64,000 nt of DNA. Origin: Prochilodus magdalenae (Eukaryota; Chordata; Actinopteri; Characiformes; Prochilodontidae). The stretch is taken from NCBI GenBank assembly GCA_024036415.1, contig JAMWET010001633.1:122001-186000 (forward strand). Reading direction: 5' to 3'. The position numbers and the translations under genes were made by a program. This document shows, one piece after another, positions 9,956 to 22,898 of the stretch (positions are counted from its first letter, which is position 1; the number at the start of each line of letters is the position of its first letter). The notes beneath the pieces are model-generated. The model was not told where the DNA came from. It saw only the letters and a program-made list of their open reading frames with translations, and ran no database searches.

Positions 9956-11850
9956 TTAGCATTATGCTGATTGGTGAGGTACAAGCTTCCATGACATGTT
10001 AGCTACATTAACCTCACAGCTCTGGCAAAGCTAAAGAAGAAAACATCAGGCACCAAACATGTATTGGCTGATCACCTACATCTGGAGTAATTGGGGCAAG
10101 TTTTTACTGAACTATCACATTAAGACTTCTGTATCTGTGATTCGAGAGGTACGACTCTTCAGAACATCCTATCTGATGCTATAATCAAAAACTACAAATT
10201 TCCTAGTATATCACAATTATTGTTTTCCCTAGCTGTAGTTGCTTTGGCAAGGAAACAAGAAAACTACATCTTCAACTATTACATTATTATTATTTAAAAA
10301 ACTCCATAAGTACAGGAACTAAAGTTTGTGTGGCTTCATTGTTTCTTTTTTTGGTCTATAATAAAAATAATAAATAACTAGGATATGTGAGTACCAAAAC
10401 TAATACAACAAAATAAAAATAAGAAATTAAATGGGACAGTCTGGCCAAAAGTAATTATTAATACATTAATAAACATGCCTGCCCTCCTCCAGGCAGTCCT
10501 TTCTAGTGAGAGTGAGATTTTCCAGTTTAGAGGAATTTTGTATCTTCAAGATGGGAAGAACTTGAATACTACTTTGGGGTGGAGTTTATGGTGTCGGCTG
10601 CTTAGAATGTGAATTTTGTGTACCACTACGCTGCAAAAAGTAATATCTTGGCAGGTAAAATGAATCTTATATGCAGTTTGGTATATTTTATATTTCTTAT
10701 ATTACATTTATTGTAGCTTATTTAAAGATATAACTTATTTCTAGACATTTTACGTGTTTTAGGTGATTTTTGTAAGCCGTCAGGCTAAATTACTTCACGA
10801 TACGGGTTTATTCTAATAAATATACTTGAAACAAGCTAAATTACACGTCATTACAGCCAGGAGAGGTACAAAATTCCCAAAGCTTGTTATAAAACCTTTG
10901 CATTGTACCCACAATGCATGAAATGGATAAAATCACAAAGGATATAAAATTGTGAATTCTCTTGATTCTATTACAGGTCAAAATTCTTCCAGAACAGTCC
11001 ATTTAACACATGCTAATGTTGCCAACAGTCAAAGAAAATGAACAGCCACAGATTAGCATTTTCAGCAGCATGCTAATAAGTGACCATTGGCTTCCATTCT
11101 TTGCTAGCCATGCACTTTAGCCTTTCCTTTTGGGTGAAGGGCTAAAATGGAGGACAAAGTAAAGATCCTCCCTCAGAAACATTGCAGGCTCTTGTATTTA
11201 CCGCACAATCTATCCTGCCTCTGATGATAATGAGAGCTTTCTGTCTTGGAGTTTGCATCTACTGGCGGTAATTCTCTGAACAGCAGATTGCTCCTGTACT
11301 GCGGAGGCTATTAGAGACTCCAAAGACAACTCTTTAGAGATTTGCTTCACAGCTTTGGTCATTTTTAACTCTGAATTGGGTCTGTTTTGCGCAGTCAAGT
11401 CGGCCGCTGATTGCTAAGTTTCTCTAAGGTATTTTGTTTTGTTGATTTAGCTCTGCTAACTCCCTGTGCTAGGCTTCTCATTGGAATTGGTTTCTTTTCA
11501 TTTCACAGACGTCTCTGAAGGTGCAAACTCCGTGAGGAGAAGCTACCAGCTTCACATTTACTTTAATTTACTTTAAGGAATTACGTGATCACCCAAAACA
11601 GAGAAATGCTTTTTAGTCAAATGTCATGGGTATGTCTAAAATAGGATTTCCGACTTTCTTTATCTATATCTCATGAGTATGAAACATCAATTCTGATGCT
11701 GTTGCAACGTTTGGCTTTGTCTGTTTGTCCTTCAAAGGCCTTCCATTCAGCTTACACTGCCAAAAACAATGTCTTACATCTAGTCAGTATATCTAATATT
11801 CCTCAGTCTGAGCCTGCTGTAAAAATATTATGAGAAAATTCAATATTTAC
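9956..11850. other. AT-rich DNA, nothing recognised
   Basis: No coding, RNA or repeat feature could be supported. A minus-strand frame at 11210-11398 (62 codons) has no family signature. Confidence 0.35.
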
Positions 11851-11854
11851 TGAT

Positions 11855-12170
11855 TCCACAAAAAATAGTTCTACACACAAGGAAGTGTGGGATCACAGAG
11901 CTATTGGGAAGAGAGATTAAGGTTACCAGGAACAATGAATGATGATAAATGTTGACTAATATGGGTAATATGTATTGAGCTACACATACAAAAATAGTGC
12001 CTCTCAGGGTCGGGCTAATGCTAATGCAGAGGTTCCTAATGGTGTCCTCGGTGGTCGCTCCACCAAGACAAAAGTGGGACTCATCACTGAAGATGACCTG
12101 TTGCCATTCTGAGTCACTACATACAGTCTGGCATGACACCACTGCAGTCTGTGGTGACGTCAAAATCTTC
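11855..12170 (-). mobile_element. Family A Tc1-like fragment
   Basis: The reverse complement matches the right half of the family A copies at 21930 and 58455, including 'tattgagctacacataca' and 'aggaagtgtggga'. On the minus strand 'VIFSDESHFCLGG' preserves the first catalytic Asp context of a Tc1/mariner transposase. Other regions are missing. Confidence 0.7.
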
Positions 12171-12579
12171 TGCCAGTTTGTTACTGTGGTATACAGCATA
12201 ACAGCTACACAACAGTTTGTGAACCCTTAATCATGTTGTAAATTTCCAGGTCTTTTTGGAACATTCCGGAATATTCCAGTTTTATATTAGAACAGTAAAC
12301 GGCGGTTACTGCTTTGATATTACTGGTGAATGTAATATCGGACTCTATTACAATGCCAAAGGCTTGGACTTGATAGTTGTTTTTAACAACCCAAGACCCG
12401 AGGTATTACGTACTAGTGGTTATCTACTGTTGGTTGCCAAATTGAATAATCTCTGTTTCGTGCTTATTTAGAAATGTGACGTAAAATATGATCAGATATT
12501 AAGTCATAACAAAAGGCTAAAATTCAACAAATAACACAAACAATTGTATTGATGTTTGTATTGTATTGAGTGTTTTTCA

Positions 12580-13080
12580 TTTGTTGAGCTATGTAGTCCG
12601 ATATTAAATGTCCTTGTTGGCAAACGTATGTAAAACCCTTAAGCAGCATTAACTTTACCTATAACCGGTGATCAGACCTGCACATTGACATGGGGGATCT
12701 TGGATCATTTTTCCATTAATAACTGCATTAAATCTGTTGGTCGGTTTTCTTGCATAAACACCACACCTTCATTTCTGTCCCAACACTTCTACTGGATTAA
12801 GATCTGGACTTTGGCTAAGTCATTCCAAAATACACCATTTCTTCTGCTTCACTGTAGACTAACTGGTGTTTTCAAGCCTGTTGTCCATCTGCAGGACCTG
12901 CGCTTCTGTTGACATTCAGTTCACTGTTGGATGCCCTAACAGTCTTATGTACAATGTCTTGCTAATTTCTTAAATGATGCTTCAATAACACCAACACAGC
13001 CCCACACCATGATACTGCTACCACCATGTTTCAAATTTGGGATGAGGTTCTTTTGTTGAAATTCAGTGTTCAGTGTTACC
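12580..13080 (-). mobile_element. Tc1-like transposon remnant
   Basis: Phrases such as 'tggctaagtcattccaaaat', 'gatgcttcaataacacc' and 'caccatgatactgctaccac' correspond, on the minus strand, to the conserved transposase coding region of Tc1 elements around the second catalytic Asp and the GGGSVM-like motif. The frame is broken throughout. Confidence 0.55.
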
Positions 13081-13129
13081 CAACACCCCATCTCTCATTT
13101 AGGCCATAAGTATTTGTTTTTGCTTTGTG

Positions 13130-14520
13130 TGTCTATATACTATTACAGTATTCTTCTGTCCTATTTAACAAAATAAATCTCTGATTCATACAATTATTTA
13201 TAGGTTCCAAACATTTATATCTGGTGAGACAGCGAGATGTGTTTGTGCATCATCTGCATAACTACGGTAATCAATGATATTGTTCTGTAGCATTTCAGCA
13301 GACGCTCTGCCTGGAGAGATGTAGTTTTCTCCATGTTATCATTCTATACATTCCATACCTACACTGTTATTGTTTGCCTGATTGTGAATTCATGAATACT
13401 GATGTTATCCAGTACCGGAGAAACCTGTAGGTTCTTAGATGTTATCCTGGGATTCTTGATGGTCGCCAAATCTATTATGCGCCTTACTCTCTGAATCATT
13501 TTTGTTAGATGACCACTACAGGGAAGCAAAACGTTGGTGCTGAATTTCTTCCATTTGTTCGATACCGCCTTAAAGTGCATCCAACTGTTTTGGAAATACG
13601 TAGTTTCAAAACTACTTCCAGTGTAATGAGCACAGGCACTGGCTTTTCTGGGATCCTCAAAAATCTTGTTTGTTTGGGATATGGTGTGCGTTAACAATGT
13701 GCATTGTTGCAATGTGCAACTTCATAAATCTTAGAGGCCTACACGGTTTCTATTCTTTAAACTTACCAGTCAAGGTCTGTTTTGAGCCTAAACCTTTTAG
13801 TGTTTTATAAACAAGTAGCAGCACTTAACTCCATTCTGTAACTACAGGGACGCCTGGGTAAAGCTGGAGTAATGTGCTCTGTTCGTCTGGTCCTGCGTAA
13901 AACTCAGCATTCTGAATAAGGCGCAGATGTTTAACGATCTTTTTGGGAAATCCAGTGAAGAGACCATTACTTTAGCCCATGCTACTAGAGATATAAGCAG
14001 GATAAGCTTCTCTAGTTCATTCTGGAATATTCTGGCTATAATTTTAAGGTAACAGAAGGTTGGTTTGGTTATTGCTTTGACATGGCTGTTGAGAGTAATA
14101 CTTGAGTCTACTAGAACAACAAGGGCATTGGTTTTTAGAGCCGATAACCTGAGGCGTTTGCTACTACTGATTCTCTGTCATACCGAATAATCTCTGTTTT
14201 GTCCTTATTTAAGGGGAGGAAACTTTTGACTCCCCTAATTATTTATAGGCTCCAAACATTTATATCTGGGTAGACAGCAAGATCTTACTTTGCATCATAT
14301 GCATAACTAGGGTAATCAGTGTAACCGTTCGGTAGAATTTGGCCCAACAGACTGAACAGAAGAGGTCCGAGAACTGAGCCCTGAGGGACTCCACATGTCA
14401 TCATCAGTTTCAAAACTGCCGACGGCAATAAAATAACTCTTCTAAATAAATTAATAAGACATGACATTTTCACATCTGTTCTGATCTGGTCTGATAATAA
14501 TCTGATAATAGTGACCAAAT
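13130..14520 (-). repeat. Degenerate interspersed repeat, possible LINE pieces
   Basis: Related sequences lie at 13170-13310 and 14220-14340 ('caaacatttatatctgg', 'gcataacta'), so the family is present more than once. On the minus strand at 14285-14420, 'CGVPQGSVLGPLLFSLLGQI' resembles a non-LTR reverse transcriptase motif. The remainder is too decayed to assign. Confidence 0.4.
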
Positions 14521-15829
14521 TAACTATTTGCTGGACAACGGTTGAACAATGCTTTAAAATAAGACAAGATAAATGTTTTCCCTAGAGCTGTTTGGTCATT
14601 CGTATTACATGGTAACATACTATACGTGGTCATTCATTCATTAAGAAAAAGAAGTGGCAAAAGCATGTGAACCCTTGTTTTCAGTATAGTGTGACCACCT
14701 TGTCCAGCAGCTGTTTATCCGTATTTGACTTGGCCATTCCAAATCATTAAAGTAATAATTTAGAATTCTTCTATAATCATTCTTTGGTAGAATGAGTTTT
14801 TTGCATTTTGGGGTCACTGAAACATACATCAAACAATGAAGCTGCTGGTGTTTTCAGAACAAGGGACTGACCAAGCCACAGTCCAGACCTTAACATAATG
14901 GAACTTGCTTTTGATTGCCTGGATCATAGAAAGCAGAAAATGCAAAAACATATTCTAAGACTGACATACAGCATTAGAAGCTAGCTTAGCATTTTTAGAT
15001 AAATGCTAAGCTGCATTAGTGCATAAATCAAGTCTCCTGAAACGAATGACAGTTATAATAAGCAAGGTAAAGAGTGTATACTGAAATTACATTTTTTGTA
15101 CAACACTGTAGGTCACAGTGTGTGTACAGTAACATACTGTATCTACTGTAACACATTTTATCAGCCCCCCGTCTCCATTCATTATTTGTAGAGGATGGCT
15201 GTTATAATATTCGAGTGGTGGTCTATTCTTAGCACACACCTAGACGAACTAGCCACCCAAAAATAAGTATGCATGTAAAGACCAGAGTCTTTATATTGTT
15301 CTGATATAATTGGCACTTACCTGACTGACAGATGGACGAAAGAGGATAAAAAGCAACCGAGAGGATTTATGTGACGTTAATTATGATATTTAAAGCTGGA
15401 CTGACCAGCAGCCCAGTGATTGGCGCTGAGGGAACGTCTGCAGGCCACCATCGGAATATACACAAGGAAAAATAGTGCCAAAGTGCGGAAATGGATTCTG
15501 GGTAAACTGGGTGATTTAAAGTCTGCCTATCATTTATGCCTCCTTTATGCCAGAGCGTTCTTTGGTCTGGGTATAATTACGCTGCTGTTTAAGTCTAATG
15601 ATCAATCCATGATTGAGGACGACGGCACATTAGCGTTCGATAATCTCATTATTGCACATTTAAGCACACACAACTAGAATTGTCTGGTTCAAATACCATA
15701 GCTTTGCTCTATAGATGGTATATCTCAGCCTCGGTGAAGCCACAGCAGCGGGCCAAAGTTTGGACAAACCTGATGTTTTTCATAATCTCAAAGACGTATA
15801 TATGTAAAAGGCTGTATGTAAATAAGCTG
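14521..15829. other. Mostly unassigned; weak Tc1-like remnant at 14640-14960
   Basis: 14640-14960 has phrases seen in Tc1-type elements ('gacttggccattccaaatca', 'ccacagtccagaccttaaca'). The frames at 15420-15677 and 15680-15934 show no recognised domain. Confidence 0.3.
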
Positions 15830-17500
15830 TTCAGACAAAAGTATTGGGACGCCTACACATTGCACCTACAGGAGCTTTGTCTGACATTTCTTTCACAATT
15901 TATGGGCATTAATACGGAGCTGGGGAGGCCTTAGCAGCTATAAAAGCTTCCACTCTACCGAAAAGGCTTTCTACAGAATTGTGGAGTGCGTCTTTGGGTA
16001 TTTTGCCCATTCTTCCAGACAAGTATTTGTGAGGTCAGACACTGATGTTGAGAGCCTGGCTCACAAACTTCTTTCTAGTTCATCCCAAAGGGGTTTGATG
16101 GGGTTGAGATCAGGGCTCTGTGTGGGTCAGTCAAGTTTTTCCACACCAAGGTCACCCAACCATGCCTTAATGGACCTTGCTGTGTGCGCTGGGGCACGGT
16201 CATTGTTACACGAAGACAGGAAGCGGGGACTGGATGCAAATGCAAGTTTTAATGAAAACACAAACAAGCCGAAACTAAACCGAACAACTCTTGACGAAAC
16301 AAAAGAAGCGAAAAACTTAGAAACATAAAACCGGTTTACAAACTAACTAACATAGGGACCAACAACCAGGAGGGAGAACATAAAGCAAAAGGAATTCAAA
16401 ACCTACAGACAAGGAGACAAAATGACAGACATGGGAACAAGACATCAACATGGGAACAAACGCCAAGCAAGAACAAAGGAGACAACATGGAGTATAAAAC
16501 AACAAGGGCTAATGAGAGACACCTGGGAAGGGGCGGAGACAGAAACAGGTGAGGGGCCGAACAAAAGGGCGGAGACAGGAGGAGCAAAAGACCAAACAGA
16601 GGCACATGGAACAGAGTAACAAACAGCACAAGGACATGACAAGACAGAAACAGGAAGCCAGATAAAACAGACAAACCTGAACAAGACATGGCAGAGTGTG
16701 ACAGTCATGCTGGAACTGAAACGCGCCTTCCCCAAACTGTTCCCAAAAAGACTGAAGTATAGAATTCTCCAAAATGTCTTGTTATGCATCAAAAAGCATC
16801 AATCACCCTTCACTGGAACAAAGGGGCTTTAGCCCAGCCCCTGAAAAACAACCCCATAGCATTATCCCTCCTCCACCCAACTTTACAGTCAGCACAATGC
16901 GGTCAAGCAGGCTACATTCTCATGGCATTCACCGAACACAAACTCGTCTATCAGACAGATAACGAAGTGTGATTGCATCACTCCAAAGAACACGTTTGCA
17001 CTACTGCAGAGTCCAGTGGGGACATGCTTTTTGCCACTCCATCTGACCAATGTGCTTGGGCTTTGCATGCAGCTGCTAATGGCATTAACCTCCTGGTGCA
17101 CAGTTTCTGTGCCAATGCTTATGCCCGAGGTAGTTTGGAACTCTGAAGTTATTGGGTATGAAGAACGTTGGTGAGTTTTACGCTCTGTTAGCACTCGGTG
17201 AACCCGCTCTGCAACTTTACATGGTCTACCAATTCATGGCTGAATTGCTATGGTTCCTAAATGCTTCCACTTCTCGAAAACATAACTCACAGCTGATTGT
17301 GAAATATGTAGGAGGGAAAAAATGAATGTACTGACTTGTGGCGGCAGTGGCGTTCTGTTACACTACCACGCTCAAATTCACAGAGCTCTTTGGAACACAG
17401 TTTGTAAAAGCGGACTGCACGGCGAGGTGCTTGAGTTTATTCAGCTGTGGCAACGGGACTGAATGATTTTAAGGTGTGTCCCAATACTTTTGTCCATATA
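15830..17500 (-). mobile_element. Tc1-like element E, split by a solo LTR
   Basis: The ends are inverted repeats built on 'caaaagtattgggac' (15836-15850) and 'gtcccaatacttttgtc' (17478-17494). Minus-strand text matches the transposase coding region of a known fish Tc1 type, with a C-terminal part at 15930-16200 and the remainder at 16704-17290. A 500-bp LTR is inserted at 16204. Stops and indels inactivate it. Fragments of the same type occur at 27425-27675 and 30280-30425. Confidence 0.85.
16204..16703 (-). mobile_element. Solo LTR, copy 1, with 5-bp target duplication
   Basis: The insert has TG...CA termini (tgttacacg...gtgtgaca) and is flanked by GTCAT at 16199-16203 and 16704-16708. Removing it restores the Tc1 element E reading across the site. 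In minus orientation it has a 'cattaaaac' polyadenylation-like signal near its end, as an LTR would. A related 478-bp copy is at 50086-50563. No internal gag/pol is present. Confidence 0.85.
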
Positions 17501-19024
17501 GGGTATTTAAGATTCGACTGAGAGGAATTGTCTAAAACGTCAACCGATTTCCTTCAGCTCTACATCATTATAGCCTGTGTTACACTCTGTGGGTGTAAAT
17601 TACCCCAAATAAGTCAAGTTCCAACTTCAGTCGCTCTGTGTATCTATCATTTGATGAAGTATGCCCTGTAATTTGACTACTTACCCTTGACTTCAGCGAG
17701 ATGACATGCTGCTATTACTGTTGTTATTTTCTCGTTCTAATTCGGCACAGAAACTTTCATTAAAGGTCATCACGAATCGTTAAAAGATCATTAGGCATTG
17801 ATTCGCGACACGTTAAATGGGAGTCTCTGACATTTGCTCGTTACCGTCCGTCACCGTGTCCCTTGTAACGGAGCCAAGTTCTTCACTAAGTTTCTAAAAT
17901 ATGCTGCATGTATCAGGCTTTACGGTGCCCACGGGTGCACTGACCAGATGGCACAGGGTGATTACGGTGGCTCGGATAATCACACTAAAAACCTTTATTA
18001 TTAACAAAAAAGGAAAACAAAACCAAAAATAAACCGTCATAGAATTCCTGTGTCCTAGCAATTAACTTCCTCAAGCTAATTAACAGAGCCGCAAGTTCCG
18101 GAGCAGCAAACAACTGTGGAGGTGTTAAAGGAGTCATACAGCTCCTGCTTCAACAGCTGTACAACCATTTAATGGGTATCTCACTACAGGTTTTCCCAGT
18201 CACACCATCCTGCCTAGGGTAAAAGCTAGTGTTACTGTCAGAGTGGCATGTTTTTTGAAATGTCTGTTTTGTAGTAGAGTTGTTTGTTATTGTAGTTCAT
18301 ATAGTTATTAAAAGGTACTAAAATCAAATATACAGGTTTAAACAGAGAGTAAAAGTGTTTATAATATACATTTTTAAAATAACATTTGCTTAAATATGTA
18401 CATGGTGTTATGTTATACTCTTACTGTGAGGTGTAATGAGTCATGTGATGTTAGGTAGTTGAGCGCGGAACTGTGGAATTGTGGGTTAGAGCCAGCTTGG
18501 CAGCAGAGAAGAGACATGCTGCCCCAAAAACAACCATAGGTTACACATGGTCTAGGAGGCGCACATGGTAAAAGTTCATAATTGTTCATTTTTGCGTAAT
18601 AATGTACCTTTTATATGTCTTTTTTGTGGATGCAGAGTTTAATCCTGTGTATTTTGAGTTTTACGTGAAACTGTTGTGCTAGCTAATATGTTTAAGCCAA
18701 ACTAGCAATGAGCTAAAGCTCTAGAGACATTGCAACGGCTGAGAAATGGATGTCTTGAACAAAGTTTTCACTTTCTTGTAATTTTCATGGTGTCTAGTGA
18801 AGAAAGAGAGGGAAATAAATTTAGAAGACATCAGTATGAAGTGTAGCTTCAGCTAGCAACAAGCTTCCTCCAAAAACACTACAGAGCTACCATCTTTTTA
18901 ACTGCCACTAATGAAGCTCATTGGAGTTCAATGTAGGAAATAAATAAAAACACAAAGGGATGATCTGCAAGTCCTTCTTAACCTGTATTCAACTGAAAAC
19001 AGAACACAGTGCAGATGTTCCTTC
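17501..19024. other. Unassigned intronic DNA
   Basis: No gene or clear repeat. 17560-17900 is of more mixed composition and unique-looking, whereas 18240-18960 is AT-rich. Confidence 0.3.
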
Positions 19025-19301
19025 TGAAGTCAGTCCCTGCGGTCATTGGGTGGAAGGCAGGAAACACCCTGAACAGGCCACCAATCCATCACGTGGCAAA
19101 TACACGTTCAATCACAACACTCACACTTGGGGGGCAATTTAGCATCACCAGTTCACCAGGCTGCATGTCTGTGAACTGCAGGAGGAAACCCACACAGACA
19201 CTGGGAGGACATGCAAACAGAGATCCTCAACCGGGAATCAGGAATCAAACCGCTCTAACTATCAGGCAACAGCACTACCCACTGCACCACCATGCTGCCC
19301 A
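19025..19301 (-). repeat. tRNA-like SINE (family II), copy 1
   Basis: The minus strand reads GGCAGCATGGTGGTGCAGTG..., with an A-box-like start and a B box 'ggtttgattcc' (complement of 19241-19251). It continues into the family body ('gtgtgggtttcctcctgcag'). Copies at 19985 and 48320 have the same orientation. Confidence 0.8.
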
Positions 19302-19984
19302 CAGAGTTACGCTTATTCAAAAGTTGATGTCTGCAACATGTTCCCAAAAGCTGTGACAGGCATGTTTCCCTCTCACATCAGGTGAGGACCTCAACCTCAA
19401 TTAGCATCAAGGACACTGAGGACGCCAACTGTTGCTCTGTCTGGGGCCTCCATTGACATATTGCACATTGTATTTCAAGCTCCAATGTAGCATCTGCACT
19501 CCTTACAACAAAGCCAGTGTGTTGTAATGTATAGAATGTGGCTCGGCAGTGTCTTCCATAAACAAGCAGGAACAACCTTGAAAATCACGTAATCTAGATG
19601 GCAGCATATTTTACTCCAGAATTTCTGTGTAGCCCTCAGCTTTAACGGACCCTTCACAAAACGCCCTAGGTGCCCACTAACACATCCCCAATCCAACACA
19701 GAAAATAGCTCTGAAAATTCATGCAGTTTTATTTCTGTATTTCCAAAATAATTCCACAGAATTCCCGAGCCCACCTGGTAATATTCATTACAGGAGCATG
19801 TTAGATTTGAGTGAAGCGTCATCTTAGGGGTCAATAGTAACAGGCTTTGTCCTTCACGCTTCCAGAGATTTCTCTGGATTCCCCAAATCCTTTAGGCTAA
19901 CAACATTTGAAACGGTGAAAGCCATACATTTCAGACCCGTGTTCTGAGAAACGTTATACTTAAACTATTGTACTGTTCACTGAG
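19302..19984. other. Unassigned, possibly an old DNA-element remnant
   Basis: 19378-19830 has the texture of an old interspersed repeat, but no termini or second copy were found in the window. Confidence 0.3.
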
Positions 19985-20275
19985 GTGATTTTTGGTCAAG
20001 TAGCAAAGCCAGCCTTTGGATATTAAGGACAGAGGCTTTCGGGAGGAAACCCGCTGAATAATCTGGCAGTCCATCCCATGGCAGAGATACGCTCGATTGT
20101 ACGTACACAAACACACACCTAGGGGCAATCTGGTATCTTTACACTGTGGGAGGAAACCACAAGGGCAGGGAGGGGATGCAAACTCCACAAAGTAAGGACC
20201 ATGTCCGCCCATGCTGGGAATCTGACCCAAGCCCCTCTTACCGTGAGGTCACGGGGCTACCCACTGTGCCACCTA
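19985..20275 (-). repeat. tRNA-like SINE (family II), copy 2
   Basis: It is colinear with 19025-19301 ('cacacacctaggggcaat', 'tgggaggaaacc', 'gctacccactgtgccacc') but more decayed. It lies less than 700 bp from copy 1 in the same orientation. Confidence 0.75.
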
Positions 20276-20501
20276 TTATTCTCCTCAGTTGATGTTAGTT
20301 TGAGTACTTGTTAGCACGTTTGATTTATAGATACTCGGTTTATAGAATCTGACTCGGTAATTCCATAATTTAAATATCTTTGGATATTTATTAAGACTTT
20401 CTATAAACATCTGTGCATTCCTATGAATACATACATACAAGGTTTTTCTAAAGAAGGCACCACCAATATTAATTTTACCAATTTTAATGAAACAAATTCA
20501 C

Positions 20502-20504
<3 letters not shown>

Positions 20505-20589
<85 letters not shown>
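20505..20589. repeat. (AT)n microsatellite
   Basis: About 84 bp of almost perfect AT dinucleotides with one phase slip. Open frames across it on both strands are artefacts. Confidence 0.98.
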
Positions 20590-20592
<3 letters not shown>

Positions 20593-20832
20593 CGTTTCTT
20601 CCATTCTTCCAGCCAGAGTTCTTGTCCCTGTATCCCAAAACTGCACTGTTAAGGTGGAACCATGCTAGGCCATTTCCCGAACTCAGTGTAGTAATGTCTT
20701 GCTCAGGTCTCCGTATGGTATCCACTTCCTGTATGATATACTATTATCCAGAAACACTGACAAATATGGGGATAACATCCATTTTTCACAAACAAGCTTC
20801 TTTTAAAGCAGGAAATAAAATAGGTGGCTTAC

Positions 20833-21304
20833 CTTCCTCCGTGGGCACATACACATTCAGGTAGAGGCAGTCTTCATTCTGGTCCTGCACGTAGGTGGCC
20901 ACTGTGTCCAGGTTGGCTGTAAACCAGACAGGCAACATGTCGCTAAGCAGTAACCTGTCCTCCAGGTATTGTGGGCACACAGGGGCAAACTGGGTGGCGT
21001 TCCTTATGCCGGGCCAGGAGGTGGGCGGCTCAGGGGCCTGGAACCTTCTCTCACCAGTAGGAGGCATGGCATAAGGTACACCCAGATACTGCTCCACCGG
21101 GGCCAGAATTTCACTTGGCAGCGATGCCCTGAACCCCCGAAGTTTACCGTAGTTTGTCGTGACTGTGGTGTACTGGACTTGCTGGCAGACAACCGTTGTA
21201 AATCCCAAAGATAAGACGAAAAGCCAAAGAGACTTGCTCAGGTTCGGTACAGACCAGGCAAAAGGTACCCACAGGGGTTCCTTCGGTTCTTTCAGCTTGG
21301 ACAT
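20833..21304 (-). CDS. nlgn4: Neuroligin, first coding exon (NLGN4-like)
   Basis: This encodes the first 157 residues of a neuroligin, the postsynaptic adhesion protein that binds presynaptic neurexins. Residues 1-40 form a signal peptide (hydrophobic [18 protein letters not shown]). The rest begins the cholinesterase-like ectodomain: [24 protein letters not shown], the glycosylation sequon NAT (102-104), Cys110, [10 protein letters not shown], and the carboxylesterase-type EDCLYLN with Cys146. '[17 protein letters not shown]' and '[13 protein letters not shown]' favour NLGN4 over NLGN1-3. The exon ends in phase 1 after VPTEE at a clean donor (gtaagc, complement of 20827-20832), near the known alternative splice site A. 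The ATG is the only one giving a signal peptide. Later exons are not in the window, so the next intron exceeds 20 kb. The paralogue (4a/4b) is not determined. Confidence 0.93.
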
Positions 21305-21522
21305 GGCTCCACCCTAGCTTCTAATCCACGAAAGAACCAATTGACTTACTCCATCCGCCTGACAGCCAGCTCACAAATTAGACAGGTGCACTTGTTCCTC
21401 CCCATGTCAAGGCTCTGGACTTTTGCCCTTGTGTGGACAGCAGGAGAAATGGCGTAGTCGGCCCTCCAGGCTCTCTCTGGCACAGTCACTTCCCTGACTC
21501 AGTTTCAGTCAGAACGATCATC
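21305..21522 (-). other. nlgn4: 5'UTR part of the neuroligin first coding exon
   Basis: On the minus strand a strong acceptor precedes it: a pyrimidine tract (cctcttcctctctgtctcc) then CACAG, with AG at 21524-21523 and the exon starting at 21522. This gives a 690-nt exon with 218 nt of leader. It implies at least one upstream non-coding exon, as in mammalian NLGN genes. Confidence 0.75.
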
Positions 21523-21929
21523 CTGTGGGAGACAGAGAGGAAGAGGCTAGAAAGGAAGCAGTTTGAAGGAATTATTCGCAAACATGCTCCACTGGAGCAG
21601 ACACATGCTCGAGTTGTTGTTGAATGAGGTGAGGCTCGCGCTGTAAATCCTGTTTTCTTGTTTTCTCCCCAGCCACATCAAATATCTTTCCAGTAGGGCT
21701 GTTTTGAGGCAGCCATTTAGGGGCTCCACACCACAAAGGTCTCCATCAGTATGTATCTTATTTATTTATCTGTCAATCACAATATTGGAAGAAGAAGTAT
21801 GCCATAAATATATCACTCCCCATAAACCAAGAAGGCATAAATAACGCACCCATAAAATAATAATGTATCTATTTAATTAATTTTCATTTATTTAATTATA
21901 TAAGTAATCATGCATACATATTTCATATT
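21523..21929. other. Intronic DNA
   Basis: Apart from the acceptor tract at 21524-21560, no feature is recognised. Confidence 0.35.
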
Positions 21930-22625
21930 ATCACACTTATCATCAAAACACCAGCTGCACAAGTAGTTGCACCTGGAAGTGGGTAACTCTGACACTGTGA
22001 GACATGTGAATGATTCCGTTTCACATTCGGCTGTGCATATGACATATGCAAGGGCGTTCCTTATCACTGTTCCTGACCCAACAGCCACGACTGCAGACAT
22101 TCAGCCATCAGCGATGCCCTCCATGAGTCATTCTGCCTGTGCCAGCACCACTGGCAGATGAACGCATGACTACATAAACGCAGACCCAATGACACTCCTC
22201 AACATCACGTCAATGTCACCAAAGACTGTATTGGTGTCGTGCCAGACTGTCATGGAGTGACTCAGAGTCACAGGGGATCATCTTTAGTCTGTCCTGCTTT
22301 TGTCTGGGTGAATTGTGGAATCGTGCTTAGCGCCAAGATCAACGGGCTGCTGTCACGCATCACACGTCTACAGTCTAGAAGATCAAACAACTGCAGGAAA
22401 TGCATTAGAATAAGCTACATGGGACGGATCACAGGACACCATTAGCAAACATGGTGCTCCAATGCCATACTGAGAGACACTACTTCTGTATGTGTAGCTC
22501 AATAAATATCGTCCATGTCAGTCTAAATGTATCATCATTTATTGTTCCTAGTAACCTTTATCTTCCTTCCCAGCAGCACTGCAGTCCCACACTTCCTTCT
22601 GGGTGCAGCTATTCGTTTGATGATG
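21930..22625 (+). mobile_element. Tc1/mariner-like element, family A, internally deleted
   Basis: The ends are inverted relatives: 'acttatcatcaaaacacc' on the left, and the complement of 'attcgtttgatgatgagtg' on the right. The interior keeps a reading like GIIFSLSCFCLG, where the first catalytic Asp has been lost. It is missing most of the coding region, and the ends match the copies at 6245 and 58455. Confidence 0.7.
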
Positions 22626-22898
22626 AGTGTTTGTAAATCCATTTTCACTGCAAAATTTTGTCTATTAAATCTAATTTCAAGCGGCACCACTGATAACAAG
22701 GACTTTTATACTGACATGCTTTTTTGCAAGAAGGAGTGGGTGTGGTACTGCATCATGAAGAAGACACTAATTGACCTTGATGGTGAAACACCAAGGTTAG
22801 CAGCTGTTTTAGCAATGCTGTCACTTTTACATTACAGTTGGGCTGGTTCAGTTCAGCATATTAAGACTAAAGCAGTGCACAAAGAATCAATATGTCAA

